In this document: piece after piece, positions 37,739-54,158 of the stretch
Layout: each line of letters opens with the position of its first letter
How positions within the stretch are numbered: the first letter of the stretch is position 1
NCBI GenBank assembly: GCA_028564675.1
Contig: JAOVVO010000013.1
Coordinates: 62,001 to 126,000 of the forward strand
Source of the DNA: Onchocerca lupi
Lineage: Eukaryota; Nematoda; Chromadorea; Rhabditida; Onchocercidae
Length of the DNA: 64,000 nucleotides
Reading direction: 5' to 3'
Position numbers and translations under genes: made by a program
Notes under the pieces: model-generated
What the model saw: the letters and a program-made list of their open reading frames with translations, nothing else
What the model was told of the DNA's origin: nothing
The model's database searches: none

Positions 37739-37900
37739 TATAAATAAAAATGTAAAATATGTAAATGTGTTTGTTACTTGTCACACAATGTTCCAACTTT
37801 TCACCGATTGATTTGAAATTTTGACACAACGTTGCATTCGAATAGGCACGTTTCCATATAAATGTACCCACTTTTTCCTCATCTGTCACACTTGTGACTG
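37739..37900 (-). mobile_element. Truncated, inverted relative of the 33 kb MITE-like element
   Basis: It starts with the same terminus TATAAATAAAAATGTAAA. Its reverse complement then carries AAACGTGCCTATTCGAATG, CAACGTTGT, AATTTCAAATCAA, CGGTGAA and GTTGGAA, matching the internal unit of the 33 kb element. The opposite terminus is not found. A 62-residue open frame inside it (WKRAYSNATLCQNFKSIGEK) is therefore repeat DNA rather than a gene. Tandem ATAATAGTATTATATA units (37,695-37,740) lie against its terminus. Confidence 0.6.
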
Positions 37901-39524
37901 GTTTTTTTCGACGAAATTATGCATAAGACAATTCACTGAACTATGAACTCCAAAAAGTCTCAAAATCATAATTTAAATTGTTGATAAACAACACAATAAT
38001 TGGAAAATGACCACTTCTGTGCCATAATATCGTCACTATTTTTCGCTGTATTAATTTTATTTCGCAAATCAGAGTTCAAATTGCTTCCATATTTTGTCTT
38101 TTTGCAGAGTATTTAAATGGCATTTTTCAACGCATCAATTTATGTTTAGAATTTTCCATTTTTTTTTTCGTCAGATAATATCGAATTGCCTAGAGATTGA
38201 AATAGAATCCTCTTTTTTCTAGAAATAGAATCCTTCAGCGTTTTAGTGCCAACTTGAAAGCTTCTGTAAAGGAACCATTCATAATTTCTGTTACGTACTC
38301 TGACATTGAATTAGTACCAATTAAAATGATACAAGCTTCAAATCTTCCGAAACAAGCATTGCTGTAGAAACAATGAATAGTAAGATCGGTTTCGAAACTT
38401 CTTATGAAAATAAAGACAAGGATTTTTTAATGATAGAAGAATCAATTTAGAATTGAAAGAACAAATTTATCTGAAATATATTACCTGCACGCATCTGCAC
38501 GCATCTGTAGGTCATGCATGCACTTAGTGTTTGTTGGATTAAATCAGATTAAATATGTTGATCTACAAGCCCGTCAATAGTATCCTTTTGCTGCGAAGTG
38601 CTATCTTTTACTAAATATTGCGGTGGACAACGCCATGACAATCTCCACTACGTAGCCTAGAATTTTGTAAATCACATGCAACTTGAATTTGATTATCTTT
38701 AAAAGCATGGAATTACTAATTTTATTGACTGGCTAATTTTTACCAATGAATTTTAAAATTTTTGTAATTAGCCAAGCAATCTTGTCCTCTTTTCGGGTTT
38801 CATGATAGTTGCTTCACAATCTATGAAATATTTTTACTCATTTGGTTGAAGAGTTTTACATAGCAAATGAAAATTTTCTTATGATTTATATGCTAATTTA
38901 CTAATACGATTTGATTTGTGAGAGATAAATCTTTAAAATAAAGATGGAAAATGTTCGAAAGAATCATTTCTGGTTCGTTCCATAGCTCTATGACAAATAA
39001 CTAAATCAACAAAGTTGAATTATCATCTGCTGGTCCTTTTAACATCGGCGATTAAGCAAAGGCTAGAAATATCCCTTTCACTTCGAGCCGTATTTGGATA
39101 GATGCGTTTGTAGATGTGTGCGTTCTTAAAGGCATACCACTAATATGAGGCTTATCCTATAACGGTCCTTACTTGAGGAACTAGGTAAGAATGCAGCACA
39201 GCATTCAATTTACTCCTTAACTAATCCACGTCAGAAACCAATTACTCCAACCCTCCCGGTGAATCCCGGGAATTAACACCCGAGCGAACGCGCTTCCACA
39301 TCAATTTTGCTACTCGATTATCAGCTATGGGCCGAGCAGCATTTTGCGGTTTGTCCAATCGTTAGGGTAGGATACTGAAGTGCGCTTAGGAAATGACGAT
39401 TTTGAGGTTGTTGGATGCATTAACCTGAAATTTTCTTTGGATGTGGTTGATATGCTTTTACAGCTCTTTCGACATTATGCTTTTACCGTAGCCAATTTTT
39501 ATTTGCATTTTTCAGACAGACGAA
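37901..39524. other. Intergenic region upstream of CCT8
   Basis: Mostly AT-rich without exons. Small direct duplications occur at about 38,188-38,236 (GAAATAGAATCCT twice) and about 38,486-38,508 (GCACGCATCT twice). A GC-richer stretch at about 39,230-39,370, including the palindrome-like CCCGGTGAATCCCGGG, is the likely CCT8 promoter. A TTTTTCAG acceptor ends at 39,514, eleven bases before the ATG. Confidence 0.45.
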
Positions 39525-42500
39525 ATGGCTATGATAATTCCGAAATCTGGTTATGCTCGATTTCTGAAAGAAGGTGCACAGGTATTTATTATAAAGCTTT
39601 CAAATCTCCATTTATTTCTTTTGCCATTTTCCTTTGTCTTCTTTGCTTTTTTTAAACATGTTGATGCATTTTGGAATGATTTTCAGCATTTCAAAGGTAC
39701 TGAAGAAGCTGTACAACGTAATATTGAGGCATGCGTCGAACTCTCTTCTCAGGTCCAGTCAGCATTTGGGCCAAGCGGTAATGATCTTATAATAATTCAA
39801 TCAATGTATTCAAATTATTAATGTAATTAGACATGGGCCGAATTTTTTGATTGCAATTGAAATTATAATTTATGTGACCATATCAAATGAGGCAGATGTT
39901 TAGGTATGAACAAAATGTTGATTAATCATATCGAGAAGTTGTTTGTGACGAACGATGCTGGAACGATCTTGAAAGAACTTGAAGTGCAACATCCAGCAGC
40001 CAAAATGCTTGTTATGGCCACCCAAATGCAAGAGAAACAGATCGGTGATGGCACAAATACGGTGGTAATTTTTGGTGCTGCATTGCTGGAACATGCGTCT
40101 CAGTTGTTAAACATGGTGATTGTTTAGACTCATCGGAATTATCAGATTGATTTTGACTAGCTACTAACTTGACTATTCTGAATTGGTAATGCAAGTTGGC
40201 CATACAGTTAGGGAAAATGAATCCAGAGTAAACTTGTCCGTAATAGTAAGATTACAATCTTAGCAAGCTTAGGAAGTTCTAGATTGATTGGAAATAATCC
40301 ATATTTCAATCGCAAAAGCACTAGCAATGATCTTCTTTGACAATAGACTGTTCTTTCAAATTGCTAAATTTGTAGGGTTTGAGTCCGTCTGAGATTGCTA
40401 ATGGATATGAAAATGCGGTAGATAAAACATTGGAAATATTGCCATCACTAGTTGTCAAGAAAGCTGATGATCTGCGGGATGCTGGACTGGTGCAGAAATA
40501 TCTAAAATCGGCAGTTATGTCGAAGCAGTACGACAATGTTGATTTTATTACACAGCTAGTTGCCAAAGCATGTGGTAGGCCTTCTGCTTTTTTGTATTGC
40601 TTACAGAACATGAAATTACTTAAATTTAATGATATGAAACAAGATGGAAATGTACTGTCGGTCTAATTATAGGAATAGGTGATATAATGCATGTTAAGAT
40701 AATATAAAAGGATTGATTATTGAAGTGATAGCAAATACAGTTCGGAAACCGTACAAAAACTGAAAATAATTCGAAATTTCAGCTAGCAAAAAAATGCGCT
40801 ATTTTTTCATAATCGAAATAAATTCGGCTAATGGAGAATAGCCTTACCAAATGAATTATTTCGTATAATATCAACGATTAATTTCAGTTCAAATTGTACC
40901 AACGAATACGTATAATTTCAATGTAGACAATATTCGCGTATGTAAAATTCTTGGTTCATCTGTTCAATCTTCAAAAACCATGAATGGAATGGTTTTCTTA
41001 CGTGGAGCTGAGGGTGAAATCAAAAAAATGGATAAAGCTCGCATTGTTGTATACACTTGTCCATTTGATCTAACACAAACAGAAACAAAGGTAATTACTA
41101 TGGCAGCTATATGATTTTTGAGATAATCAGTCAGAGTTTTCCAAAAATTTGCTCAGAAAGGAAACAACGATATTATTGGATCACCGAGATCATTCGTTTC
41201 AAAAAAATCGTCAAGTAGCTTACTGTATTTGACTCTTCATCGAAAGGAGGGCTTATTGATAACAATGAACAAAGAATTTGGTTGGCTAGATTTTCAACCA
41301 TAATAAATATAGCTTCTATAAATCTATAGATTAAATGTGTGACTATGTGAATTTTAATTTTCAGGGCACAGTTTTGTTGGAGAGTGCGGATGAATTGTTG
41401 AAATTCAGTGCTGGTGAAGAAGCTGAAGTAGAAGCTGTTATAAAAGCTCTGGCCGAAAATGGTGTTAATGTTGTAGTAGCAGCAGGAAAATTTGGTGATC
41501 TCTATGTGCACTTTCTAAACAAATACAAAATTATGGGTGTTAGACTGAACTCGAAGTTCGACCTCAGAAGATTGTGCCGAACAACTGGAGCTCAAGCGCA
41601 AGCGCGAATAGTAAGTTTTTGTGTTACACCATCATCATTGTTGACTACGCTTGATGGAGAAAAACTTTGAATTATAAAGTCTCATTTTTCATGTCATTGC
41701 GCTACACATTCTATAACACTGATATGTACTGTAGCGATGAATAAGAAACAGCTAAAGCAAGAGCATGGAAATGTTAAAATTGCAATAGATGTATTGGATT
41801 ACCAATGTATTAAATTGTTAAAATCCATGAATTTCTTGCAAATTTATCAAAAATTATTAAGTTTTATTTACAGACAAATAATCTCAATGATTAAACAGTT
41901 TTCAGTGTTTCTGATTTTGACCTATTGTCATGAAATTGATACAGTTTTTGAAAACCACAAATTTCTTGTCTTCAGTGTGTTCCACCACGAACTTCTTACG
42001 GTGAATGTGATCGAGTATATACAGACGAAATAGGCGAGACGGGAGTGACAATATTCGATAAGTTGAGTGAGCGAGGGCACGTTGCAACAATCGTTGTCAG
42101 AGGTTCCAGTCAATCCCGAATGGATGATATTGAAAGAGCTATTGACGATGCAATTAATACTTATAAAGCACTTACAAGAGATTGTCAGGTTTGTTTAGTG
42201 TTTTTTAAAAAGCTGTGGATTGAGATATCTTTTAAAATTCTAAACCGTTTGAATAAATCTGCATAAATTATCCTGTATTTTAAAAAATTGAAAAAAATTA
42301 CTGGAATAAACATATAAGTCGTTTTTCAAGAAGTATTGAACAAGCTTATAAGTTAGTGACGCATATTGATTAATTGATTGATATGAACGATTTATAGGCA
42401 TACCTAAATTATAAAGATAGATAAAACGGATGGTTCGACTGCTTCCACTACACATCCTTCTCTCGAAGTTAATCATGACTTGATCTGATATTCAGTTATT

Positions 42501-43563
42501 AATAGCGAATACTGTGTGGTTAATTAGATAATCCTGGTGATTCGTATCACAGAAGCGAACTAACTTTGTACATTACAGCTGCTTCCTGGTGCTGGAGCTG
42601 TTGAGGTTGAACTAGCTCGACAGATAGAATCATTTGGTGAAAAATGTGCTGGACTTGAACAATATTCGATCAAAAAATTTGCACATGCTCTAGAATCTTT
42701 ACCGAAACAAATTGCCGAAAATGCTGGATTAGATGTAAGTAAAATGATTGTTGAAATATCTTTCGTAAATTAATTGCTTCTAACTTGTAATCATTCGTTA
42801 ATTGTAAAGTTATAGATCACAAGTAAATTTTTAACCTGCTATATTCTGTTATAATGTTTCAGCCAACTGAAGTACTTTCTAAAATTTATGCTGCTCATCA
42901 AGAAGGTCAACGGAATGTCGGAATCGATCTCCTTACTGGAGAAGTAATGGATGCTGTAGAGGCAGATATATACGACTTATACAGTGGTAAAAAATCTGCC
43001 ATCAAATTAGCTGCAGATGCTGCAATTACAGTTCTGAAAATAGACCAGGTTTGTACCTGGGCATTTTTTGAGGGAATAGATTTTTGCGATTGAATGAATA
43101 ATATTCAATAGCCAAAATGAGTCTTTAAATATGTTCACTAGCCTTTTTTAATTTACCTTAGCTGCCATTTGTGGCATAATTTGAGTTGATTTCTCTCATT
43201 CGCGTTTTGTCACATTTTTCTTTCCTTTTTTTTTTCTTTTTTTTAATATCTATAGTGATAATAAAGCAATCACTCATCGGTAGAGTTGCCACAAAAAGAA
43301 TCTTTCGAGTTCAAATCAGAAATTATCTCAATTTTTAAACTTGTTTGCTAACAAACTTGTTTTTTTGTAGAGAATATGAAATAGACAGAGATGAATGGGG
43401 TATTCAGATCAATTTATTTACATAACCTGAAGTCTCCTAACTTCTCTCTCTACTTTAGTACAGTATAATTTTAACAAATTTTTAGATTATTATGTCCAAA
43501 CAGGCGAGTGGAGGACCAGCGCCGCGACCATCAAAGCCAGCTGATGAAGAAGACGAGGAATGA
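39525..43563 (+). CDS. cct-8: T-complex protein 1 subunit theta (CCT8 chaperonin)
   Basis: One of eight subunits of the cytosolic TRiC/CCT chaperonin that folds actin, tubulin and other proteins using ATP. Ten exons, all in phase: 39525-39581, 39687-39777, 39904-40115, 40376-40574, 40888-41090, 41365-41610, 41976-42188, 42579-42734, 42863-43048, 43486-43563; 546 residues, like human CCT8 (548). Diagnostic segments are GMNKMLINHIEKLFVTNDAG (theta-specific start of the equatorial domain), the ATP-site GDGTN, FNVDNIRVCKILGSS, VRLNSKFDLRRLC, GLEQYSIKKFAHALES and the C-terminal KIDQIIMSKQASGG with an acidic end DEEDEE. The usual PGGGA nucleotide-site motif reads PGAGA. A splice acceptor eleven bases before the ATG suggests trans-splicing or a 5' UTR intron. 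AATAAA at 43,707 follows. The AHCY gene lies 600 bases downstream on the same strand. Confidence 0.98.
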
Positions 43564-43706
43564 TCTGAAATAGTTTAATTCATTTATGAATATTGTCTGA
43601 TTATTCAGACTTGTTAAAGAATGAAGATCTAAAAATGAAACATTATTATTATTTGTTCGCTTTATTTTCTTTTTCTTTTGGAAAGTGAAAAGATCTTGAA
43701 TTGTTC

Positions 43707-43712
43707 AATAAA
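43707..43712 (+). terminator. Polyadenylation signal of CCT8
   Basis: AATAAA lies 144 bases after the CCT8 stop codon. Confidence 0.5.
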
Positions 43713-44160
43713 CATTTTTGTAAACAAAAAATCATTTGTTAAATGACTGTGCAGTTCCCACTCTGCCTTTCTCAGTATTCATTCAAATCTGAACAACTAG
43801 AAATATAATTGATCTTTTCTTGAATTTCATTTAAAAGATTTTATCTTCGAATTGCGGGCATTGACGGCAAATAGTTACTACTCTCTGCATTTCATTCACT
43901 TAACATTCACATATCATTACTAAAACAAACAGCTACTCAGGAGAAAATTATTGAATATTTTATTACATGGATGCAATGGTAAAGATCTCATTTGGAAGGA
44001 GTGGGATAGCGATGCATATTTTTCTTGAATCGATCACTAATACAGATTTTGTTATTATATATCGAACTTGCAGCTTTGGGAGCAGCATTTAATTAATTAA
44101 CGGGTCACATCGTGGTTTTATCCTTCAAATTCATCTCATCAATTTAGAATTTCATTCTCG
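43713..44160. other. Short spacer between CCT8 and AHCY
   Basis: About 450 bases without a gene. It ends in an AATTTAG acceptor about 13 bases before the AHCY ATG, consistent with trans-splicing. Confidence 0.4.
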
Positions 44161-47274
<3,114 letters not shown>

Positions 47275-47434
47275 TTGACGTCACATTATTCTCTACTTCA
47301 GCAACTTCAGGAGCATTTCTATTTTAAAACAGATTATGGCAATTCAGCTCATTTCCTTGTTTACAGGTTGTTGCATTTTCAGTGTTGCATAATCACTGTA
47401 ATACAATGTGTTCCGTTTCAGACACCAAATTTCC

Positions 47435-47440
47435 AATAAA
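47435..47440 (+). terminator. Polyadenylation signal of AHCY
   Basis: AATAAA lies 161 bases after the AHCY stop codon. Confidence 0.5.
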
Positions 47441-47762
47441 ATAAAAAATTGTTTTTATTAATGGTATACAATATAACACAGTTTACTTTATATGTGGTGC
47501 ACAACAAAAATCATTCAATATATGATATACAGCACAATAAATTTTGCAAAGACTTCTTGAAATTTCAAACAATGTACCAAGTTTTTTTATTTCGAAATTT
47601 TGATTTGGACTCCTATATACATGCAACAAGAATAGCAATCTCAACCAAAAAAAAAAAAAAAAAAAAAGAAAAAGAAAAAAGAAATGATTGATAAAAAATA
47701 TTTGGAACATTTCAGTCAACTTATACATACAATAATATTAGGAAAAAAGATATGATATATCA
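47441..47762. other. Convergent 3' spacer of AHCY and NXT1
   Basis: Mostly 3' UTR-like DNA containing a poly-A/AAAG run at about 47,646-47,685. The open frames crossing it on both strands are products of this run. Confidence 0.4.
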
Positions 47763-48528
47763 TCAATCAATGAAACGAAATCGATCGCTCAGTATTTTAT
47801 ATTTTTCATCCTCTAATGTGAGGACTAATGTTTGGGTAAAGGCATGTGTCATTTGACCAAGAACAACTTTTCCGACAGCAAGAACCACTAAAGGACGCGC
47901 TTGATCTGAACTATCGATGTATTGGCAATCTAATGACTCCAACCTGAAGCTGGTCAGAATGAATTTTTGATAAAAATTAGTACTTCAATGCGATTAATAT
48001 GATCTCGGAATGTTGTTTCATCCCAACAGACATTTTGCCAAGTAAATAATTAATGCAGTGGTCCCAAAGTTTTGATGTTACTCAGGCAGACCTTGCCTAA
48101 TATGCTAGTTCTCTCTTAGCTATAAGGAATAATTGCTCTTATCTGTAGAAATCTATCCTTTTCATTGTGTTTTCTTTGCTGAATGTTTTGCTCAATTCGG
48201 CAAAAATTAGAGCATATCGAGAATGAAATGTAGGACCGAAGTATATTGCATAATGCTTAATTTCGATAAACCTAACTTTCTTACTACACGAAGTAAAGAA
48301 GAATATGCTAGGAGAAACTCACGTGTGAGTAGAATTGGGCAAACTATCGTAAAACTTGGCAATGACTTCCACTCCGCGTATGGCGTTACCATTCCAGACA
48401 AGCATGGCTCCATCAGTATACAAGAAATTCATTTTATTTCGCTTTCGGTCAACGGCATCGTAGAATAAGTCCGTAAATTTCTTGACTGCTATACAAGCCG
48501 TTTCATCTTCTACTGCTAATTTTGACAT
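47763..48528 (-). CDS. nxt-1: NTF2-related export protein NXT1 (p15)
   Basis: NXT1/p15 pairs with NXF1/TAP to carry mRNA through the nuclear pore. Two exons, 48,528-48,323 and 47,943-47,763, join in phase 2 and give 128 residues (human NXT1 has 140). The NTF2-like fold is visible in order: helix TACIAVKKFTDLFYDAVDRK, then MNFLYTDGAMLVWNGNAIRG, VIAKFYDSLPNSTHTLESLD, VLAVGKVVLGQMTHAFTQTL and the ending YKILSDRFRFID. The start MSKLAVEDET fits the family. It is convergent with AHCY. Confidence 0.93.
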
Positions 48529-50416
48529 CGAGATTCTTAAAACTGCAAAAGTATTCTATTAGTTCATTAAAAATTTATAACATTTTCTAAGGATGTCAAT
48601 CACGCTAACGTTACATTCAAAACTATCTAGACACCAAATCTAATATGAACATAGTAATTCAGGAAAGATTAGTTTACGAGAATAAATTAACACCAACTCC
48701 TAACTGTAAATTCGAGCTTCGATACACTCTGATGAAACTGTAAGCTCACACGAGTCTTTATATGAAAAAGCCACCAAAGTACCAAGCTCTCATCAGCAAC
48801 AAAATACACCACCACACTTAGAGATAGATCCAAAGCAAAGAATGAACTTTCGTGGAAGTTTTTAATTACGCTGTTATGAAAGAGACCACTTCAAATCGTC
48901 AAAACTATGTTATCGTGATTAAATTTTGTATTTCGCTAAATAATATGATACAACGGCATAATTTTGACAATATAAAATGTTAAGAAGAATTTTATTGCTT
49001 GACGGAACAGTGATTCTTCGTTTATGTTATAAGCAATTATTTTTATGTTATAAGCAATTATTAGAGAATATTCTAGCAAAATGATCACTGGGTCATTCTT
49101 CCCTTTGTTGCTAGTAGAGATTGGATAGAAGAACAACTGTATTGTCCAGCTGTGTCGATATGGGATGAACTAGAATTGTTGCTATATCGGTGTCAGAACT
49201 CCGAACTTGAGCTCAAGCTCTGCTCAGCTCCGAAATTCGAGTCTCCTCCACCTTTCCTGATCTTCAGCTTGTCGTCTTATGATTGGTCGATCTCATTTTA
49301 CTTACTAGTTGGTCCCTCTAAAATTATGCCACGCCACAATACTCCTTGTTTACAACAATTATCATGGGGTTATTTGGCTTTTAACATTCCTATATACATC
49401 TAATCAACACTTTCGGATTTTCCCTACATGAAAAAGATGGAAAAATTCTGAAATCATATTTATGTCACTACAATATGCACACCATTATCAGAATAGATAT
49501 TACATAAGTAGATTTCGCAATAATAGAAAAAATGGCCTAACATAGTTTCATATTCATTCCAAATCAATTAGATGACGAACTAAGATAGAAGGGATCCTTT
49601 ATTTTTACCACTTTTTCAAGATCCTGTTCTTTGCTTTGTATACGGCGATTAATAAATTGTGTATCTAAAATATAGCTTTCAAGATGAGATAAATTTAAGT
49701 ATTAAATTTGGAATACAGATTTAATAATTCCTATTTCTTCCTTATCAGTGAAATTCAGTCTGATCGTCTGACATTTCATGTCATCTTAAACTGGTACATC
49801 ATGAACATCATGCATGCCCACTAACAACACTCTAAGCTTGTTCAAAAAAGAAAGTGAAGATAATGCGACAACACAATGACCGCGTAAAGGCCGTAAATTT
49901 TTCCTTTGAGACAATATCGACGACAAGTATTCGTTTCAAGACCATTTTATCATTCAGATTTAGTGCAAGTAATTATTTTGGATTGTTCACTTGAAATCAG
50001 TGATTAGTAGGGATTTCCCAGTTGAATTAGAAATTCATGAATGAACATCCAGTCTTCTATACAAATAAGAGTAAATTTTAAAGGAAGTTGCTGAATTTGA
50101 TTTGTTAATATTTCCTATTACTAGTTATGACTTTCCTCTTAAATTTGTCATTTTTAAGCTATTACTACAGATCAAACATTATTCAAATGCCTTTTCCGCA
50201 AAAAAAACTGAGAAAATGTAATGTAAAATTTCCTATTCATGGTTTCATCTTCGGGAAACCGTTCGTTTGTTTCAAGAAATTTCAAGAAACTTTGATAATT
50301 TATAAATGCAAATTATTGAAATGAAGGCTTATCATCACCGATATAAGTCTCATTTCTTCTGCTGAATGTATTGTTTGTTATGGTATTTGCAAAGCTCCGT
50401 AGGCTTACTTAGAACA
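48529..50416. other. Intergenic between NXT1 and the 50 kb membrane-protein gene
   Basis: Nearly 1.9 kb without a supportable exon. Open frames here (e.g. 49,152-49,403 +) have no splice partners or recognisable protein. A short direct duplication GTTATAAGCAATTATT occurs twice at about 49,025-49,062. Confidence 0.45.
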
Positions 50417-52904
50417 ATGGTCGTAGGTGCAGCAGCCAGTTATCGATTGAAGGATTCGAAACAAAATTTCTTTCTCTCCCTTCTGCTGCTGTCAATTTTT
50501 TTCACTGGTATTTTCATTTCTTCTCAACTACTGCCCTCATCTCTTTTTCCACCTTCTCCGGCAAGAATTTACGATATCCTGGAAGAAGTCTCTTCCACAT
50601 ATGATTTTTCGTCCCAAGTTCTTTCTCCAGTTGTTTTTTTACTTGCTTATTAAATAATTATCCAATTTGATCTATTCACAGCTTATTATGAATCATTTTC
50701 TTTGCTACCTTCTAGAATCTTATGAAATATCCTCCATGTTGACATCATTTTTTTTTAAGTACTTGAAACAGTTGTTGAATTTTAAATCAGTTCAATTCTC
50801 AAATCTCATCATATTCATCTCGTTAACATTTTATCCGTTACAAATCGCAGTTAGTGGGGAATCAAACGCATCAATTGAAAAACTAATAGAAACAGGTACA
50901 AGTACTGACCAATCAAATAGAAGTATTGACAGCGCTGTGACACTGAATGAAACAATTAATAGAGCAAACGATATGGTAATTATTCTTTTTTCTGATTTAT
51001 CATAAAAAAACAAACTCTAAACTACGTATGTTCAGTTGCTTGACTAATCTATATTTACCTTTTGGAGAATTAAAGTTCCAGTTTAATTGAAAAAGAACAT
51101 TTCCTCACTTTTTCGCGTACAATATTTGATTAAAAAAAAAAAAAAAAAAAACTTATTGAAATGTTAACATTTTATTAGTATAACAAATAGGTTTACTATT
51201 TGAATATTTTAGGGAGTTACGAGAAATTTACAAATTACTACTTGTCCAACTGAAATTCAATAAGAATAAAATAGAACCTAGAGAATTTTTCACACTGACT
51301 GAACCACTTGCAACCGATAAATCTTTGGGCATTCCTTTCTAAACTAGATTTCGAGTCTTATATCCCTGGAAACATGGGACAAAAAAAAACTTAACTGGAG
51401 CTTAGAGATTAGTTTGGCCGATTTTTCGGGTTGCAAGCAGAAGAAAACTTGCAGTTGATTATAATAATCAGAACGAGCAAAACACAGATTGCCACGGCGA
51501 GAAATGGCACTACTCAAAAATTCTGCATCGGGAGATTATGTGTTTCATTCCTTCTTTTTATTTTTGTTAGTTTATTTTTCTCTTATTTCTTATGAATATT
51601 TAATTACTGACAAAAAATGTATATTAGCTTAATTTGCTAGCAGAAGCTTGTGTAAACCAATAAACTTTGAAAATGTACAAATTTTGTCATTCTTCTTTCG
51701 AATGATTCGAAGAGTTGTCAGTTAGCATCAGCGTAGCGAGGAATAATCTCGCTAATTAATTAACTTTTAGATATTGTGTACCATGTTTTTACGCTTTTTA
51801 CGCTCAGCAAAATTTCGTCAAGTGATTCTGATTAATTATATGAAATAACACAAAAAATTTAATCGAAATATTTACAAAATGTAGTGGGATTTCCGGAGTT
51901 CTTGTGATTATTGAATTTTTGCAAAAATTGGGAATAAAATACGAAATTTCGGCAAGAGAAGTAATAAAAATGATTGTACACAAAAGCAGTTCAGTTCGAA
52001 ATCTCCATATCTCGATCTAAATTTTCGAAATCTCCATATCTCGATCTAAAGATATCCTCCAATACTATCTAGTTCTATCTAATATCTACTTTTCACTTAT
52101 TTTTCAAATTCGAACTCTAAAACATGAAATGCTATAACTATTACTTTACAGATAATTTCAACTCCAAGCATCATCATTCTTACATTATTTATCATATTTT
52201 TGAGCTATACATTGCGACAAAAACACAACCATCAATCAAATAAAGTATATACGTCCGGAAGGTTATATTACATTTCTGATCGCTGGAAGAGAGTTATAGA
52301 CGATTTCGAGCGAAGAAAAGAGAAAAAATGATATCAGTTTAATTTGTCATTATCTTCAGATTAATGCAATTGAATCAACAAAATAGTTTCAAAGAGGCAG
52401 AATCTGTAAAATTCACTAAATCAAAAACTGACACTCAAACTAGTGCCAGTGAAGTAAAGCCACTCAGGTATTTTTCCTGTACTTTGATCAACAGGATTGA
52501 TGGACGAGTACTGAATTCTCAAATTGATCAAAATTAGCTGCATGTCAACGTGGCTTTTCTAAGCTTATTTATTCAGAACTTTTCTGATTCCTGTGAAATT
52601 TACTAATCAGAATTCAGGCTGGCAATGATTTTGATCATTTTTAATTTGTCACCAGGAATTCCAGTTGGCAGTAGCTTTGACTCATACAGATTTTTCCATG
52701 TTTTACAATTCTTTTCATTCTTTCTTCTTTGCTATTTTTATATCACGAATTTGCATTCAGTGAATTGTGATACAAATAATTTCAAGGAATATGTCAGAGG
52801 AAAGTGAATTATCACGTTCCGTGATGGCGTCAACGTCGTCGGATCGAGAAGATGAAAACGGTTTGCAAAGAAAAAAATCATTGATCAAGAAAAGAAAGCA
52901 TTGA
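50417..52904 (+). CDS. Orphan type I single-pass membrane protein
   Basis: Five exons join in phase: 50417-50507, 50851-50975, 52152-52261, 52360-52467, 52787-52904, giving 183 residues. The N-terminus is a signal peptide (hydrophobic LLLLSIFFTVSG, likely cleaved before ESNAS). The ectodomain is only about 40 residues with sequons NAS, NRS and NET. It is followed by a membrane segment (IISTPSIIILTLFIIFLSYT), a basic stop-transfer (LRQKHNHQSNK), and a polar tail of about 80 residues rich in Ser, Lys and Glu that ends QRKKSLIKKRKH. No family recognised. The layout resembles the minus-strand genes at 35.3-36.2 kb and 54.2-55.5 kb. The last acceptor (TTTCAAG) is slightly unusual but is the only one noticed that keeps the frame. 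Confidence 0.6.
51995..52049. repeat. Perfect 26-base tandem duplication
   Basis: A 26-base unit (TTCGAAATCTCCATATCTCG plus six bases) occurs at 51,995-52,020 and again at 52,024-52,049, period 29, inside the second intron of the orphan membrane-protein gene. Perfect identity suggests a recent event. Confidence 0.9.
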
Positions 52905-54158
52905 CCTATATTTTGATGTAATTTTACTTTGCTTTCATGAATTTCTGCAATTAAAAATCATTCCTGATTTGATTGATTGAGTTTCTCTTTTCTTATCACT
53001 GAATATTTGCAGATGATAAGCATACATAAAAATTCGTAGATAATTTTTACAAATGCTTTTATTAAAAACTATAGTGAACTATTGGAAATAAAAAAAAAAA
53101 AAGATTTAAGAAAACAAGATTTTTCGAATGATACTAAATTAATGGAATTTTTTCGATTAGAAAATTCGAGAGTTCAATTTCTATTTTTTGCAAAAACTAG
53201 AGAATAATATTTCAAAAAATAAGAAACGGGTAGTGAGCAACTTCTGAAAGAAGGATTAAAATGATCGATTCAGCAAAAATTCGAAGTAGAAATATCGTCC
53301 ACTTCTGCAAATTGAATATCAGTAATATAAGATTAGCATAATTCATGCTGTTATTATTTTGATATTAAGATTAAGGAATGTTACAGTATTCATTGCGAGC
53401 CGTTTCATGATAATTTGAAACAGTTGAACTGCCAATCATTGCTTGATATAATTCAAAAATTTGGAATTCAAATAAATGTATTTTATTTTCATTATCTATC
53501 ATTAAAATACAATAATAAATTATGGGCAGAAACACAAATAAAAATACAAATTAAAAAAGTAAAAAATATATTTACTAAATATTCATTTATTTGTCCATAA
53601 TTTATTATCATATTATACTGATTGATAATGAAAAAAAAAATTCATTCCATTTGTGTAATTTTATTTAAAAAATAATTGCAGTTATCAGTGGAAAGATCGT
53701 TATTTCTTCAAAAATTTTTAATATTTTTTTTTGCAGTAGTTTTTACAATTGTTTATGCTCTTAGTTTGTGTCTAAATAAGTTTACGATTCAGTTATTGTC
53801 AGGTCGTAATCCCTGGTGTTGGTCGTGCTGGATAAATTAGTTGTTTCTTGGAAAATAGAATAGAGTAAATATGAATGCTCAATTTTATCTGGAAAAAATT
53901 AAAATTTTGAGAAAATCCTGGGAAAATAACTTGAAAATCAAAATTTTTGAATAGGGGGCATCTGATAGAATTTTGAGAAGCTTGATTTTAAGAAACCTTT
54001 TTTTTTTCAGTCATCAACATAAAGTTGTTTTCATGCTGAATTAAAGTTGGATTTCGTTTTTGTGTTTTTTCGTTTTTTCTTGCAAAGGGGAAAAAAAAAA
54101 GTTCCGTTTCCTAATTTCTATATTATAATACCATTAATGCTAAATAGATACCTTAAAA
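52905..54158. other. Convergent intergenic spacer
   Basis: AT-rich with poly-A tracts (e.g. 53,089-53,102). The open frame at 53,415-53,600 is Lys/Ile/Asn-rich low-complexity and not supported as a gene. Confidence 0.45.

Noticed and set aside
37674..37889. 71-codon minus-strand frame
   Set aside because: It lies inside the repeat related to the 33 kb MITE-like element.
49152..49403. 83-codon plus-strand frame
   Set aside because: No splice partners, no recognisable protein, and it lies in the upstream region of NXT1.
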